Below, piece after piece: positions 1 through 7,876 of a stretch of 38,684 bases of DNA. Within the stretch, counting starts at the first letter, position 1; each line of letters begins with the position of its first letter. The notes under the pieces are model-generated. The model did not search any database and was not told the DNA's origin. It worked only from the letters and a program-made list of their open reading frames with translations. Both the position numbers and the translations under genes were made by a program. Source of the stretch: Crocinitomicaceae bacterium. Lineage in GTDB: Bacteria > Bacteroidota > Bacteroidia > Flavobacteriales_D > Crocinitomicaceae. The stretch is from contig JAQXBM010000078.1 in NCBI GenBank assembly GCA_029252405.1, positions 1 to 38,684 of the forward strand. The letters run 5' to 3'.

Positions 1-1
1 A

Positions 2-9
2 TATATTTG
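2..9 (+). promoter_or_regulatory. Bacteroidota-type -7 element of the carotenoid operon
   Basis: TATATTTG matches TAnnTTTG exactly and lies 18 bases before the ATG at 28. The -33 element would fall outside the window. Transcription would begin near base 16, giving a leader of about 12 bases. The match also argues against the in-frame TTG at 7, which lies inside the element. Confidence 0.55.
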
Positions 10-27
10 TACACAAGTATCCCAACA

Positions 28-1491
28 ATGAAAAAAATTGGCATTATCGGCGCAGGGCTCTCTAGCCTATACTCTGCTTGCTTTCTGGCAAAGGAAGGAC
101 ATGCTGTTGAAGTTTTTGAAAAGAACAAAATGGCAGGCGGACGCTCTCAGTTTTTCAAGGCTGATGGATTCACATTTGATATGGGACCTTCTTGGTACTG
201 GATGCCTGAATTAGTTGATGGTTTATTCAATGATTTAGGCGAAAACAGAACGGATTATTTCAACCTGACACGTTTGGATCCGGCTTATCAAGTCCTCTGG
301 AAAGACAAGACAGCGACGAATATTCCTGCAAGCAAAGAAGAACTCTTGGCACTTTTTGATTCATTCGAAGTGAATGGAGGAGAAAAACTGACGCAGTTCC
401 TAAAAGATGCGCAAACGAAGTACGAAATTGCGACTGAATCTTTTTTAGAAAATCCAGGGTTGAAAATTGGAGAAATAGCCAAGTTGAGCGTCTTGAAAAA
501 TGCACTCAAACTGGATGTTTTCAAATCTGTTGAAAAGGACGTAGCAAAACGATTCACTTCTGAAAAGGCGCGAAGCATTCTCAACTTCCCTGTCTTATTC
601 TTAGGTGAAATGCCTGGGAATATTCCTTCTCTTTATACATTAATGAACTATGCTGATCTAGAATTAGGAACGTGGTATCCTGATGGCGGAATGCATGCTT
701 TGGCTGCGGCTTTGGAAAAAATCGCACTAAAAGAAGGAGTGAAATTCCATTTCGAGTCAAAAATTGAGGAAATCTCTGTTGAAAATGGAAAAGCAACAGG
801 ATTGCGCACTGACGGAGCCTTGCACACTTTCGACGCGATAGTTGGTGGTGCAGATTACAATCACATTGAACAAAACCTTATTCCATCTCAATATCGCCGT
901 TACTCACCAGAATACTGGGATAAGCGCAAACTGGCGCCTAGTTCATTGATCTATTATTTAGGAATCAACAAAGAAATCCCAGTACTAGATCACCACAACC
1001 TCTTCTTCGATGAAGATTTGAACGATCACGGAAAGGAAATTTACAACAATCCAAAGTGGCCAACGAAGCCTTTGTTTTATGCATGCGCTCCCTCAAAAAC
1101 AGACAAAGAGGTAGCTCCAGAAGGTCAAGAAAACGTTTTTATTTTGATGCCTTTGGCGCCAGACTTGGAAGATTCTGAGGAAACACGCGAGAAATACTTC
1201 CAAATAATCATGGATAGAATGGAAGATCGATGCGGAACGGCTATCAAAGACAGTATCGTTTACAAACGATCATTCTGTATTTCAGATTTTAAATCAGAGT
1301 ATAACTCATTCAAAGGCAACGCTTACGGCCTCGCCAATACACTATTTCAAACAGCTAATTTAAAACCTAAGATGCAATCTAAGATTAAAAACGTATTTTA
1401 CTGCGGGCAATTAACGGTTCCGGGACCAGGAATTCCACCCGCTTTAATTTCCGGTAAGATTGCAGCTAAACAACTAATTAAGTCACTATGA
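28..1491 (+). CDS. crtI: Phytoene desaturase CrtI
   Basis: FAD-dependent desaturase that introduces double bases of conjugation into phytoene, giving lycopene (or neurosporene) at the membrane. The 487-aa product opens with a Rossmann dinucleotide fold, GIIGAGLSSLYSA, then an acidic strand end (VEVFEKN) and AGGRS. The motif usually reads GxGxxG; here the third glycine is Ser. The C-terminus carries the CrtI-type FAD signature YCGQLTVPGPGIPPALISG. Length is normal for CrtI (about 490 aa). I chose the ATG at 28 because the protein then starts directly at the Rossmann strand (MKKIGIIG) and the upstream TTG at 7 sits within the promoter. It is first gene of a run with overlapping stops and starts. 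A CrtD-like 3,4-desaturase is an alternative, but the adjacent crtB favours CrtI. Confidence 0.93.
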   Translation: MKKIGIIGAGLSSLYSACFLAKEGHAVEVFEKNKMAGGRSQFFKADGFTFDMGPSWYWMPELVDGLFNDLGENRTDYFNLTRLDPAYQVLWKDKTATNIPASKEELLALFDSFEVNGGEKLTQFLKDAQTKYEIATESFLENPGLKIGEIAKLSVLKNALKLDVFKSVEKDVAKRFTSEKARSILNFPVLFLGEMPGNIPSLYTLMNYADLELGTWYPDGGMHALAAALEKIALKEGVKFHFESKIEEISVENGKATGLRTDGALHTFDAIVGGADYNHIEQNLIPSQYRRYSPEYWDKRKLAPSSLIYYLGINKEIPVLDHHNLFFDEDLNDHGKEIYNNPKWPTKPLFYACAPSKTDKEVAPEGQENVFILMPLAPDLEDSEETREKYFQIIMDRMEDRCGTAIKDSIVYKRSFCISDFKSEYNSFKGNAYGLANTLFQTANLKPKMQSKIKNVFYCGQLTVPGPGIPPALISGKIAAKQLIKSL

Positions 1492-2324
1492 GAGCACTTT
1501 TCGATACATATTCATACAAAGCATCAAAGCACGTTACAAAATCGTACAGTACATCATTCTATGCTGGAGTGCGTTTCTTGGACAGTAAAATTAGAAATGA
1601 TATTCACGGAATTTATGGCTTCGTTCGCTTTGCAGATGAGATTGTTGATACATTTCACGAGCAGGACAAAGAACTCTTGTTGAATGAATTCGTTGACGAT
1701 ACATACAGAGCCATAGAACGCGGAATTTCACTCAACCCTATTTTGAACTCGTTTCAAATGGTAGTGAACAAATATCAGATTGATCACGCGTTAATTGATC
1801 AATTCTTGCACAGCATGCGCATGGATTTGAATCCTGTAGATTATACTCAAGCATCTTACGAAGAATACATTCTTGGTTCTGCAGAAGTTGTTGGTTTGAT
1901 GTGTTTGAAAGTCTTTGTTTACGGAGATGAAGCGGAATATCAACGTTTGAAGCCGTATGCAATGAAACTCGGTTCGGCGTTCCAAAAAATCAATTTCTTG
2001 CGTGACATGAAAGATGATTTCCAAGGTTTAGGGCGTATTTATTTCCCTGGAGTAGACATGGAAGGACTTTCATTGGAAGATAAAAAACGCATCGAAGAAG
2101 AAATTCAAGTAGAGTTTGATGAAGCATACGTAGGAATCAAGCAATTACCGAAATCATCGAGATTGGGTGTTTATGTGAGCTATGTTTACTACACGAAGCT
2201 GCTTCGAAAAATTAAGCGCAAAACGGCGCACGAACTTCTTGAGAGCAGAATCAGTGTTCCGAACAAAACGAAGGTGTTCCTTTTCGCGAAGTCTTATGTC
2301 CGCAACTCAATGAATTTATTGTAG
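1488..2324 (+). CDS. crtB: Phytoene synthase CrtB
   Basis: Condenses two GGPP to phytoene, the first committed carotenoid step. The 278-aa protein is a trans-isoprenyl diphosphate synthase of the squalene/phytoene family. Two Asp-rich Mg-diphosphate sites are visible: YGFVRFADEIVD near residue 45 (DxxxD type) and NFLRDMKDDFQGLGRIYFP near residue 170. GSAEVVGLMCLKVF lies between them. The start codon overlaps the crtI stop by four bases (ATGA), so the two are probably translationally coupled. No GGPP synthase gene (crtE) lies in the window, so its substrate must be made elsewhere. Confidence 0.93.
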   Translation: MRALFDTYSYKASKHVTKSYSTSFYAGVRFLDSKIRNDIHGIYGFVRFADEIVDTFHEQDKELLLNEFVDDTYRAIERGISLNPILNSFQMVVNKYQIDHALIDQFLHSMRMDLNPVDYTQASYEEYILGSAEVVGLMCLKVFVYGDEAEYQRLKPYAMKLGSAFQKINFLRDMKDDFQGLGRIYFPGVDMEGLSLEDKKRIEEEIQVEFDEAYVGIKQLPKSSRLGVYVSYVYYTKLLRKIKRKTAHELLESRISVPNKTKVFLFAKSYVRNSMNLL

Positions 2325-2325
2325 A

Positions 2326-2850
2326 ATGGAAAACGTAATTCTCGTTAATGAATTAGACGAGCCCATCGGTGAAATGGAAAAAATGGAGGCCCACGAAAAG
2401 GGATTACTCCACCGTGCTTTTTCCGTTTTCATTTTCAATGATCAAAACGAATTGCTTCTTCAAAAAAGAGCGAGCATTAAATATCACTCTGGAGGTTTAT
2501 GGTCGAATAGCTGCTGCAGTCACCCAAGAACAGGAGAAACAAACGTGGAAGCTGGAATGCGCCGTTTGACAGAAGAGATGGGCTTTATAGTTCCTTTGGA
2601 CGCTGTTTTTTCATTCATTTACAAAGCTGAATTAGACAATTCATTAACCGAGCACGAACTCGATCATGTGCTGATTGGTCGATTCAATGATGCACCAGCA
2701 ATCAACCTAGACGAAGTGGAAGACTGGAAGTACATTGATCTGGATTCACTGGAAACAGACATGGCCAATCATCCAGAAAACTATACCGAATGGTTCAAAA
2801 TTGTCTTTGATCGCGTACGAAATGTGTTGAATCAATCCATCTCAAATTAA
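2326..2850 (+). CDS. idi: Isopentenyl-diphosphate delta-isomerase, type 1
   Basis: Nudix-fold isomerase that interconverts IPP and DMAPP, supplying prenyl units for the surrounding pathway. The 174-aa length matches type 1 enzymes. WSNSCCSHPRTGE carries the catalytic Cys and a metal His, and EHELDHVLIG supplies the metal-binding Glu pair of the family. One base separates it from the crtB stop, and its TAA overlaps the next ATG by one base. Placing idi between crtB and the later carotenoid genes suggests precursor supply is co-transcribed with carotenoid synthesis. Confidence 0.92.
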   Translation: MENVILVNELDEPIGEMEKMEAHEKGLLHRAFSVFIFNDQNELLLQKRASIKYHSGGLWSNSCCSHPRTGETNVEAGMRRLTEEMGFIVPLDAVFSFIYKAELDNSLTEHELDHVLIGRFNDAPAINLDEVEDWKYIDLDSLETDMANHPENYTEWFKIVFDRVRNVLNQSISN

Positions 2851-3485
2851 TGGCTAGATCGTCGGTTCGCTCGAATAAAGGAATCCAGCTTATCATTGGA
2901 ATTCTCATTCTATTTCATGCAATTGGAGTCGGAATTATGCTCCTTTATCCTGAAGGCGCGAAGCTTTCTTATTTGAATCTCATTTTAGCCGCATTTCTCT
3001 TATTTCTGAGTGAAAAAAATTACATCCGAACGGCTGGAACATTTGTGATTATTCTGGCAGGAGGATTTCTGGTTGAATACATAGGCGTTCACACGGGATT
3101 GCTTTTTGGAAATTATGAATACGGAGCTGCGCTCGGACCAAAAATTGGCGAAATCCCCTTGGTGATTGGCGTAAATTGGTTTTGCATAGTCGTTGCGAGC
3201 TCGGCACTACTCTATTCATTTCGCATCAACATCGTTCTAAAAGCCATACTCGCAGGCGCGTTGTGTACAGGAATGGATTTCTTAATCGAGCCAGTGGCCA
3301 TCAAATTGGATTTCTGGGATTGGGAAAACGGCGTGATCCCGATTTGGAACTACGTCTGTTGGTTTGGATTTTCTACTTTCTTCTCATTTATCTATTACAG
3401 TTTAGGGAAATCAAGAAACAAACCTGCACAAGCGCTTTATTTCATTTGGGTTCTATTCTTCAGTATTCTTAACTTTGCATTATGA
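2850..3485 (+). CDS. cruF: CruF-type carotenoid 1,2-hydratase family (DUF422) membrane protein
   Basis: A 211-aa integral membrane protein with about six to seven hydrophobic segments. It matches the Caroten_synth/DUF422 family: EYIGVHTGLLFGNYEYG near residue 75, IPLVIGVNWF, and MDFLIEPVAIKLDFWDW followed by IPIWNYVCWF. Known members add water to the psi end of acyclic or monocyclic carotenes (CruF in saproxanthin/myxol synthesis, CYT_hydratases in bacterioruberin synthesis). Here it sits between idi and crtZ with a one-base overlap upstream and a four-base overlap downstream, so it is surely part of the pathway. Hydratase activity and its substrate are inferred from the family, not shown. 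Confidence 0.78.
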   Translation: MARSSVRSNKGIQLIIGILILFHAIGVGIMLLYPEGAKLSYLNLILAAFLLFLSEKNYIRTAGTFVIILAGGFLVEYIGVHTGLLFGNYEYGAALGPKIGEIPLVIGVNWFCIVVASSALLYSFRINIVLKAILAGALCTGMDFLIEPVAIKLDFWDWENGVIPIWNYVCWFGFSTFFSFIYYSLGKSRNKPAQALYFIWVLFFSILNFAL

Positions 3486-3919
3486 TTATTGCATTTGCAC
3501 TTATTCTCGCTTTCTGCCTCATGGAGTTTGCCGCATGGTCGGCTCACAAGTACCTCATGCACGGATTTCTTTGGAGAGTGCACGAAGATCATCACCAGGT
3601 GACGAAAACGATATTCGAGAAAAATGACCTCTTCTTTTTGATTTTTGCTATCCCTTCTTGGTTGTGTATCATGCTAGGATTCATTTACGACGTGCCCTTC
3701 TCGATTGGTTTTGGTTTTGGGATTGCGGTTTACGGTTTGGTGTACTTCCTTGTGCACGACGTCCTGATTCATAGAAGGTTCAAATGGTTTGATAAAACCA
3801 ACAATGCCTACTTCAGAGCGATTCGAAAGGCACACAAGGTTCATCACAAAAAACAAGGAAAAGAAGACGGAGAGTGCTTTGGGATGCTCGTAGTTCCAAG
3901 GAAATACTTCAAGGTATGA
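3482..3919 (+). CDS. crtZ: Beta-carotene 3-hydroxylase CrtZ
   Basis: Non-haem di-iron membrane hydroxylase that adds 3-OH to beta-ionone rings, for example beta-carotene to zeaxanthin. The 145-aa product shows the His clusters of the fatty-acid hydroxylase superfamily: H22-K-Y-L-M-H27, H34-E-D-H37-H38, HDVLIH near residue 93 and HKVHH near residue 119. Hydrophobic helices lie at residues 1-20 and about 50-85. Starts overlap stops on both sides (ATGA). CrtZ enzymes are about 150-175 aa, so this is at the short end but complete in its His set. Confidence 0.9.
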   Translation: MIIAFALILAFCLMEFAAWSAHKYLMHGFLWRVHEDHHQVTKTIFEKNDLFFLIFAIPSWLCIMLGFIYDVPFSIGFGFGIAVYGLVYFLVHDVLIHRRFKWFDKTNNAYFRAIRKAHKVHHKKQGKEDGECFGMLVVPRKYFKV

Positions 3920-4596
3920 AAGGATTATACCTCCTTCTTGATGGCTTAACCCTGTTCTTTCCCTTAGTTCTGAGCTTTGACAGACGTGTGAATTACGTTT
4001 CTAAATGGAAATCCGTTCTCTACGCAACACTCATCATTGCTGTTCCTTTTTTGATTTGGGATTTCATTTTCACAGAACACGGTTTTTGGGGATTTAACAC
4101 TGATTATTTAGTGGGAATTGACATTGGAAATCTTCCACTTGAGGAAGTGCTGTTTTTCATCGTTGTTCCATTCGCCTGTACCTTTATCTACGAATGTGTC
4201 AAGTATTACTTTCGGAAACTTCGCTTTCAACTCTTGGATCGAATCCTCTATTTTGCGCTCCCTATCTATGCCATGGTTCTGACGCTACTCGAACCTACAG
4301 GTTGGTACACCTTGAGCGTGGTCATCTCATCTGGAGTCGTTTTGTTCTTCTGGTTGAGGGATCCACGATACAAGTTTGTCGGTATTTCTTTTCTGATTAG
4401 TTTGATTCCCTTCCTGATTGTGAACGGGATTTTAACGGGCGGAGTTACTGAGGAACCTATCGTTTGGTACAGTGAACTGCAGAAAGTCACGCCACGCATT
4501 TGGACAATTCCTGTTGAAGACGTACTCTACTGTTTCACACTGATTGTCTCCGTATTTCTCCTCACAGAATTCTTCGAGAAAAGAAAATCGATATGA
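3916..4596 (+). CDS. crtY: Lycopene cyclase, fused CrtYc-CrtYd type
   Basis: Cyclises psi ends of lycopene to beta-ionone rings. The 226-aa, multi-helix protein has the internal duplication of the CrtYcd family: LPLEEVLFFIVVPF near residue 73 (PLEE motif) and IPVEDVLYCFTLI near residue 198 (PVED motif), one in each half. Actinobacteria often encode the halves as crtYc and crtYd; here they are one chain. I chose the ATG at 3916 because it overlaps the crtZ stop as ATGA, as in the rest of the operon. An upstream in-frame start at 3874 would lie inside crtZ. Unrelated in fold to the flavin-type CrtY/CrtL cyclases. Confidence 0.88.
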   Translation: MKGLYLLLDGLTLFFPLVLSFDRRVNYVSKWKSVLYATLIIAVPFLIWDFIFTEHGFWGFNTDYLVGIDIGNLPLEEVLFFIVVPFACTFIYECVKYYFRKLRFQLLDRILYFALPIYAMVLTLLEPTGWYTLSVVISSGVVLFFWLRDPRYKFVGISFLISLIPFLIVNGILTGGVTEEPIVWYSELQKVTPRIWTIPVEDVLYCFTLIVSVFLLTEFFEKRKSI

Positions 4597-5093
4597 AGCG
4601 TATTGGTTTAATGTCGGACACGCACGGATTCATCGATCCAAAGATTTACGAATACTTTAAAGATGTAGATGAAATCTGGCATGCTGGTGATGTCGGTGAT
4701 GTTTCTGTGATTGACGAATTGCTTGAATTCAAGCCACTTCGCGGAGTCTATGGAAATATTGATGGATCTGATGTTCGCGTTGAATTCCCAGAATTCAATC
4801 GCTTTCAGTGCGAAGATATTGAAGTGCTGATGACGCACATCGCTGGAAAACCTGGGAAATACAGCAAACCAGCCTACGAAGAATTAGTGAGCAATGGCGC
4901 TCCGAAACTGTTCATTTGTGGTCACTCCCATATTTTACTTGTGAAGAATGATCCGCGTTACAATATGCTTTGGATGAATCCTGGAGCATGCGGATTCAAA
5001 GGATTTCATCAAGTAAAGACCGTTTTGAGATTCTCCATTACAGGTGATAGAATTCACGATTTAGAAGTGATAGAATTGGGAAAGCGTGTATAG
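4593..5093 (+). CDS. YfcE/MJ0936-family metallophosphoesterase
   Basis: Small calcineurin-like phosphodiesterase of 166 aa. All metal-binding blocks are visible: D9-T-H11, HAGD (30-33), GNID (54-57, usually GNCD), THIAG near 82 and GHSH near 111. Members such as YfcE hydrolyse phosphodiesters in vitro; the physiological substrate is usually unknown. It is the last gene of the carotenoid run, with a four-base ATGA overlap with crtY, so it is co-transcribed. Whether it acts on an isoprenoid or polar carotenoid intermediate or is merely a passenger cannot be told from sequence. It ends directly against the convergent phosphatase gene. Confidence 0.82.
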   Translation: MKRIGLMSDTHGFIDPKIYEYFKDVDEIWHAGDVGDVSVIDELLEFKPLRGVYGNIDGSDVRVEFPEFNRFQCEDIEVLMTHIAGKPGKYSKPAYEELVSNGAPKLFICGHSHILLVKNDPRYNMLWMNPGACGFKGFHQVKTVLRFSITGDRIHDLEVIELGKRV

Positions 5094-6578
5094 CTAGATG
5101 CGAATTCCTAGCACACACACATCATCGACTTGCTCCCGTTCATCGCGCCATTCATTGAAACATCTTTCCAATAAATCGCGTTGTCCTTTCATCGGTAAAT
5201 GAGCTGCTGACTTGATCAATTCACGGAATTTCTGACTTCTGAACTTCTTACCCGCTGGCCCACCGAACTGGTCGGCATATCCATCTGAGAACATGTAAAC
5301 TTGATCTCCATGCTTCAATTGTAAGCGCGTTGACGCAAACTCTTTTCGATTCGGGTAATCGCCAATCGGCTGTCGGGATGACGGCAATTTCTGAAAACCT
5401 TCCTTCGATACAACATAAGCAGGATTGTTCGCTCCAGAATACTCGAGGATAAGTGTTTTCAAATTGATTCGACAAAACGCAATGTCCATTCCATCGTGCA
5501 TTCGGTGATCTCCTTTTGAGAAATGTTCTGTTACGACTTCCGCAACTTGATCAAGGATGACGCCCGTTTTCGTTCGATGCAGGTCTTGCACTACTCGATT
5601 CAAAGCATTGGAACAAATTACGCTCACCATCGCTCCTGGTACACCGTGACCTGTACAATCGGCAACTGCTACGTAGACATCATCTCCAATCTGCTCCATC
5701 CAGTAAAAATCACCTGAAACAATGTCTTTAGGTTGATACAAAATGAAGAAATCTTCAAACAAGTTTGAGAAAGTTCCTTCCGACGGCAAAATGGCCGATT
5801 GAATTTTCAAGGCATAGTTAATCGAATCGTTGATGCTCAGGTTCTTCAGCTCAATGGTTCGCTTTTGCTCTTCAAGTTGCGCTTTTTGCTTCTCCTCATT
5901 TTTCAAGATTCTTCGAGCATAAACCACCACAACAACCGCCATTATTACAACAATAATGAGCATCATAATGGCTCCATTCAAAAACTGAGCACGTACTTCA
6001 TCGACAAACGAGGTGAATTCTTCATCAGCTTCAAGCACTCCAACCAATTTCCCATGACTGTCCCGAATAGGGTAAAACGCAGAAATCCATGTTCCATTCT
6101 CGGTCTCATAACGCGGAATGGTTCCTCCCGTCTCCATTTTTTCGAGGAGGATATCGGGGTAATTCACGTATTTATGTCTAAAGTAGACTTGATCGTCTGA
6201 TCGAATTCCGTATTCAAATGCATCGTGTTCCTCGCTAAAAATCAAGATGTACATCGGAGAATTGATGTTGTTGTAATCGACGACTTTGTGCATGATATCG
6301 CTATACTTGCGATAAATTCCATTTTCAGACTTGCTTGTAATTCCATCCTTCTCCGGATACGAACTCATCATATCATCGATTTCGTCGCCATCCATTTCCA
6401 TGGCGATCGAACTGACAACGGCCTGTAGTTTACGGTACTGACCTTCTTCCTGAAGTGCCAATTGATCGTAATAGCCAAAAATTAAGAAAAACGCCGATAG
6501 CGCAATGATCAACAAATAAATGATGAACATTATTCGGGTAGTAGAATTGCGAAATATCGTAACGAGTAGGTTACTCAT
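5094..6578 (-). CDS. Membrane-bound SpoIIE/RsbU-type PP2C serine phosphatase
   Basis: Probable regulator that dephosphorylates an anti-sigma-factor antagonist or other partner. In the 494-aa form, a transmembrane helix near residues 15-37 and a second near 202-225 (MMLIIVVIMAVVVVVYARR) enclose an extracytoplasmic segment of about 160 aa, followed by a charged coiled-coil linker (EEKQKAQLEEQKRTIELKN). The catalytic domain fills the last 220 aa with PKDIVSGDFYW, VADCTGHGVPGAMVS and FSDGYADQFGG, carrying the Asp metal ligands. The ATG at 6578 is preferred: the upstream TTG at 6626 lies in a -7 promoter element. The periplasmic part resembles a Cache-like sensor, but I cannot name the ligand. It abuts the carotenoid operon tail to tail with no gap. 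Confidence 0.85.
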   Translation of the reverse strand: MSNLLVTIFRNSTTRIMFIIYLLIIALSAFFLIFGYYDQLALQEEGQYRKLQAVVSSIAMEMDGDEIDDMMSSYPEKDGITSKSENGIYRKYSDIMHKVVDYNNINSPMYILIFSEEHDAFEYGIRSDDQVYFRHKYVNYPDILLEKMETGGTIPRYETENGTWISAFYPIRDSHGKLVGVLEADEEFTSFVDEVRAQFLNGAIMMLIIVVIMAVVVVVYARRILKNEEKQKAQLEEQKRTIELKNLSINDSINYALKIQSAILPSEGTFSNLFEDFFILYQPKDIVSGDFYWMEQIGDDVYVAVADCTGHGVPGAMVSVICSNALNRVVQDLHRTKTGVILDQVAEVVTEHFSKGDHRMHDGMDIAFCRINLKTLILEYSGANNPAYVVSKEGFQKLPSSRQPIGDYPNRKEFASTRLQLKHGDQVYMFSDGYADQFGGPAGKKFRSQKFRELIKSAAHLPMKGQRDLLERCFNEWRDEREQVDDVCVLGIRI

Positions 6579-6623
6579 AATCAAATTTTCGGTGAACCAA
6601 TAGTCTGGTGAACAGTCAATATA

Positions 6624-6631
6624 CAAATTTA
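6624..6631 (-). promoter_or_regulatory. -7 promoter element of the PP2C phosphatase gene
   Basis: Read on the minus strand this is TAAATTTG, an exact TAnnTTTG match, 45 bases before the chosen ATG at 6578. No TTG at the usual 17-23 base spacing was clear. Confidence 0.4.
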
Positions 6632-6720
6632 GACCTGAACTCTATAAATCGAAGTTCATTCAAAATGCAGAAAAAGATCAGTGGATTAAAATTTTTAAAC
6701 TTTCTTTGCGTTAAATGCAT

Positions 6721-7755
6721 ATGAAAATTAGACTTCTGATCCTCACACTCGCTTTTTTGCCAGTGGCAACAGCTCAAACAGGCGGTGAGAATGCTTTTCC
6801 ATTCCTTGATTTATATTACAGCGCACAAGATGCTGGATTGGGAGGAAACTTTATTACAGGAGCAGGAGACGATATCAGCATGGGAGTTAACAACCCTTCT
6901 CTTCTCAACAGTGAAATGGAGAAAGGTGTAAGCATAAGTCAGGCGCTTCATGCCGGAGGCATCAATCACGGAATGTTCAACTACGGATTCGGTTTAAAGG
7001 ATTACGGAACAATGGTTGGTTATATTAAGTACGTCGATTACGGGAAATTTCAACGAACAGGGACAAACGGAATTGCAGAAGGAACCTTCAGTCCATTTGA
7101 AATGATTGCAGGAGCAGGTTTTGGTAGACAGCTCAACGAACGATTATCGATTGGAGCGAAGGCCAACATTATTTACTCTCAACTAGAGACCTATTCATCT
7201 TTGGGAGCAAGCATCGACTTAGCTGGAACCTATTACGATGAGGATAAAGGATTCCTCGCGACGGTTTTGGTGAAAAACTTCGGTTATCAATTCATGTCTC
7301 ACACGCCAGGCAATCGAAAGCCTTTGCCAGTGAACTTTCAAATGGCGGCGGCGTATAAGTTGCCACATGCCCCATTAAGATTTACACTCTTGGCGCACTC
7401 GCTGAATAAATGGGACATCACCTACAATGATCCTACTCTTGTACCAACTGTTGATCCGCTCTCAGGCGACACCATTCCAGTACCAAGAGCTGGGTTCTTT
7501 GAAAAGCTAGGAAATCATTTCTCTTATCAGCTTGAAATCAACCTATCGAAAACTATTCACCTCAGAACGGGCTTCGATTACCACAGACGCAAGGAATTGG
7601 GGATTGAACAGCGCCCTGGCGCGGCTGGAATGTCATTCGGTCTTGGCTTGCATTTCAACAAGTTCAGCCTCGATTATGGGTTCCTTATCTACTCCCAAGC
7701 TGGGTTTAACAACATTTTAACACTCACCACCAACCTCTCGAAATGGCGGCGTTAG
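6721..7755 (+). CDS. porQ: Type IX secretion system outer-membrane protein PorQ
   Basis: Outer-membrane beta-barrel of the T9SS attachment complex, which with PorU, PorV and PorZ processes cargo CTDs and links them to the cell surface. The 344-aa product has a signal peptide ending in VATAQT. It then shows the typical PorQ opening, FPFLDLYYSAQDAGLGGNFI and GVNNPSLLN, followed by alternating barrel strands up to LTTNLSKWRR. Length fits the family. The ATG at 6721 gives a cleaner signal peptide than the ATG six bases earlier. cmk follows after one intervening gene; porQ and cmk are neighbours in other Bacteroidota as I recall. A TTTCTTTG at 6701-6708 may be its -7 element. Confidence 0.82.
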   Translation: MKIRLLILTLAFLPVATAQTGGENAFPFLDLYYSAQDAGLGGNFITGAGDDISMGVNNPSLLNSEMEKGVSISQALHAGGINHGMFNYGFGLKDYGTMVGYIKYVDYGKFQRTGTNGIAEGTFSPFEMIAGAGFGRQLNERLSIGAKANIIYSQLETYSSLGASIDLAGTYYDEDKGFLATVLVKNFGYQFMSHTPGNRKPLPVNFQMAAAYKLPHAPLRFTLLAHSLNKWDITYNDPTLVPTVDPLSGDTIPVPRAGFFEKLGNHFSYQLEINLSKTIHLRTGFDYHRRKELGIEQRPGAAGMSFGLGLHFNKFSLDYGFLIYSQAGFNNILTLTTNLSKWRR

Positions 7756-7775
7756 CAAAGATTTGCTAATCATTT
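7752..7775 (+). terminator. Palindrome at the porQ stop, possible weak terminator
   Basis: TTAGCAAA at 7752-7759 and TTTGCTAA at 7762-7769 are perfect inverted arms two bases apart and include the porQ stop codon. As RNA this would be a 7-bp hairpin with a 4-base loop, followed by UCAUUUU. The U tract is short, so termination would be partial; an operator dyad is the alternative. Confidence 0.35.
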
Positions 7776-7843
7776 TATCGAAAATCTTCTTTTCAACTCA
7801 TTTCTGTGGACTTCTTTTTTGGAACCTTTTGGAAAAAGAAACG

Positions 7844-7851
7844 TACATTAG
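7844..7851 (+). promoter_or_regulatory. Probable promoter of the outer-membrane barrel gene
   Basis: TACATTAG matches TAnnTTTG at 5 of 6 fixed bases, with TTTTG at 7817-7821 lying 22 bases upstream as -33. The leader would end in an A-rich stretch just before the ATG at 7877, as is common for strongly expressed Bacteroidota genes. Confidence 0.35.
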
Positions 7852-7876
7852 ACCAAACCAAACAAATTAAATTTTT

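Noticed and set aside
7-27. TTG start giving seven extra residues on CrtI
   Set aside because: The codon lies inside the -7 element and the Rossmann fold starts at the ATG at 28.
3874-3915. In-frame upstream start for the lycopene cyclase
   Set aside because: It lies within crtZ; the ATG at 3916 forms the ATGA overlap found throughout the operon.
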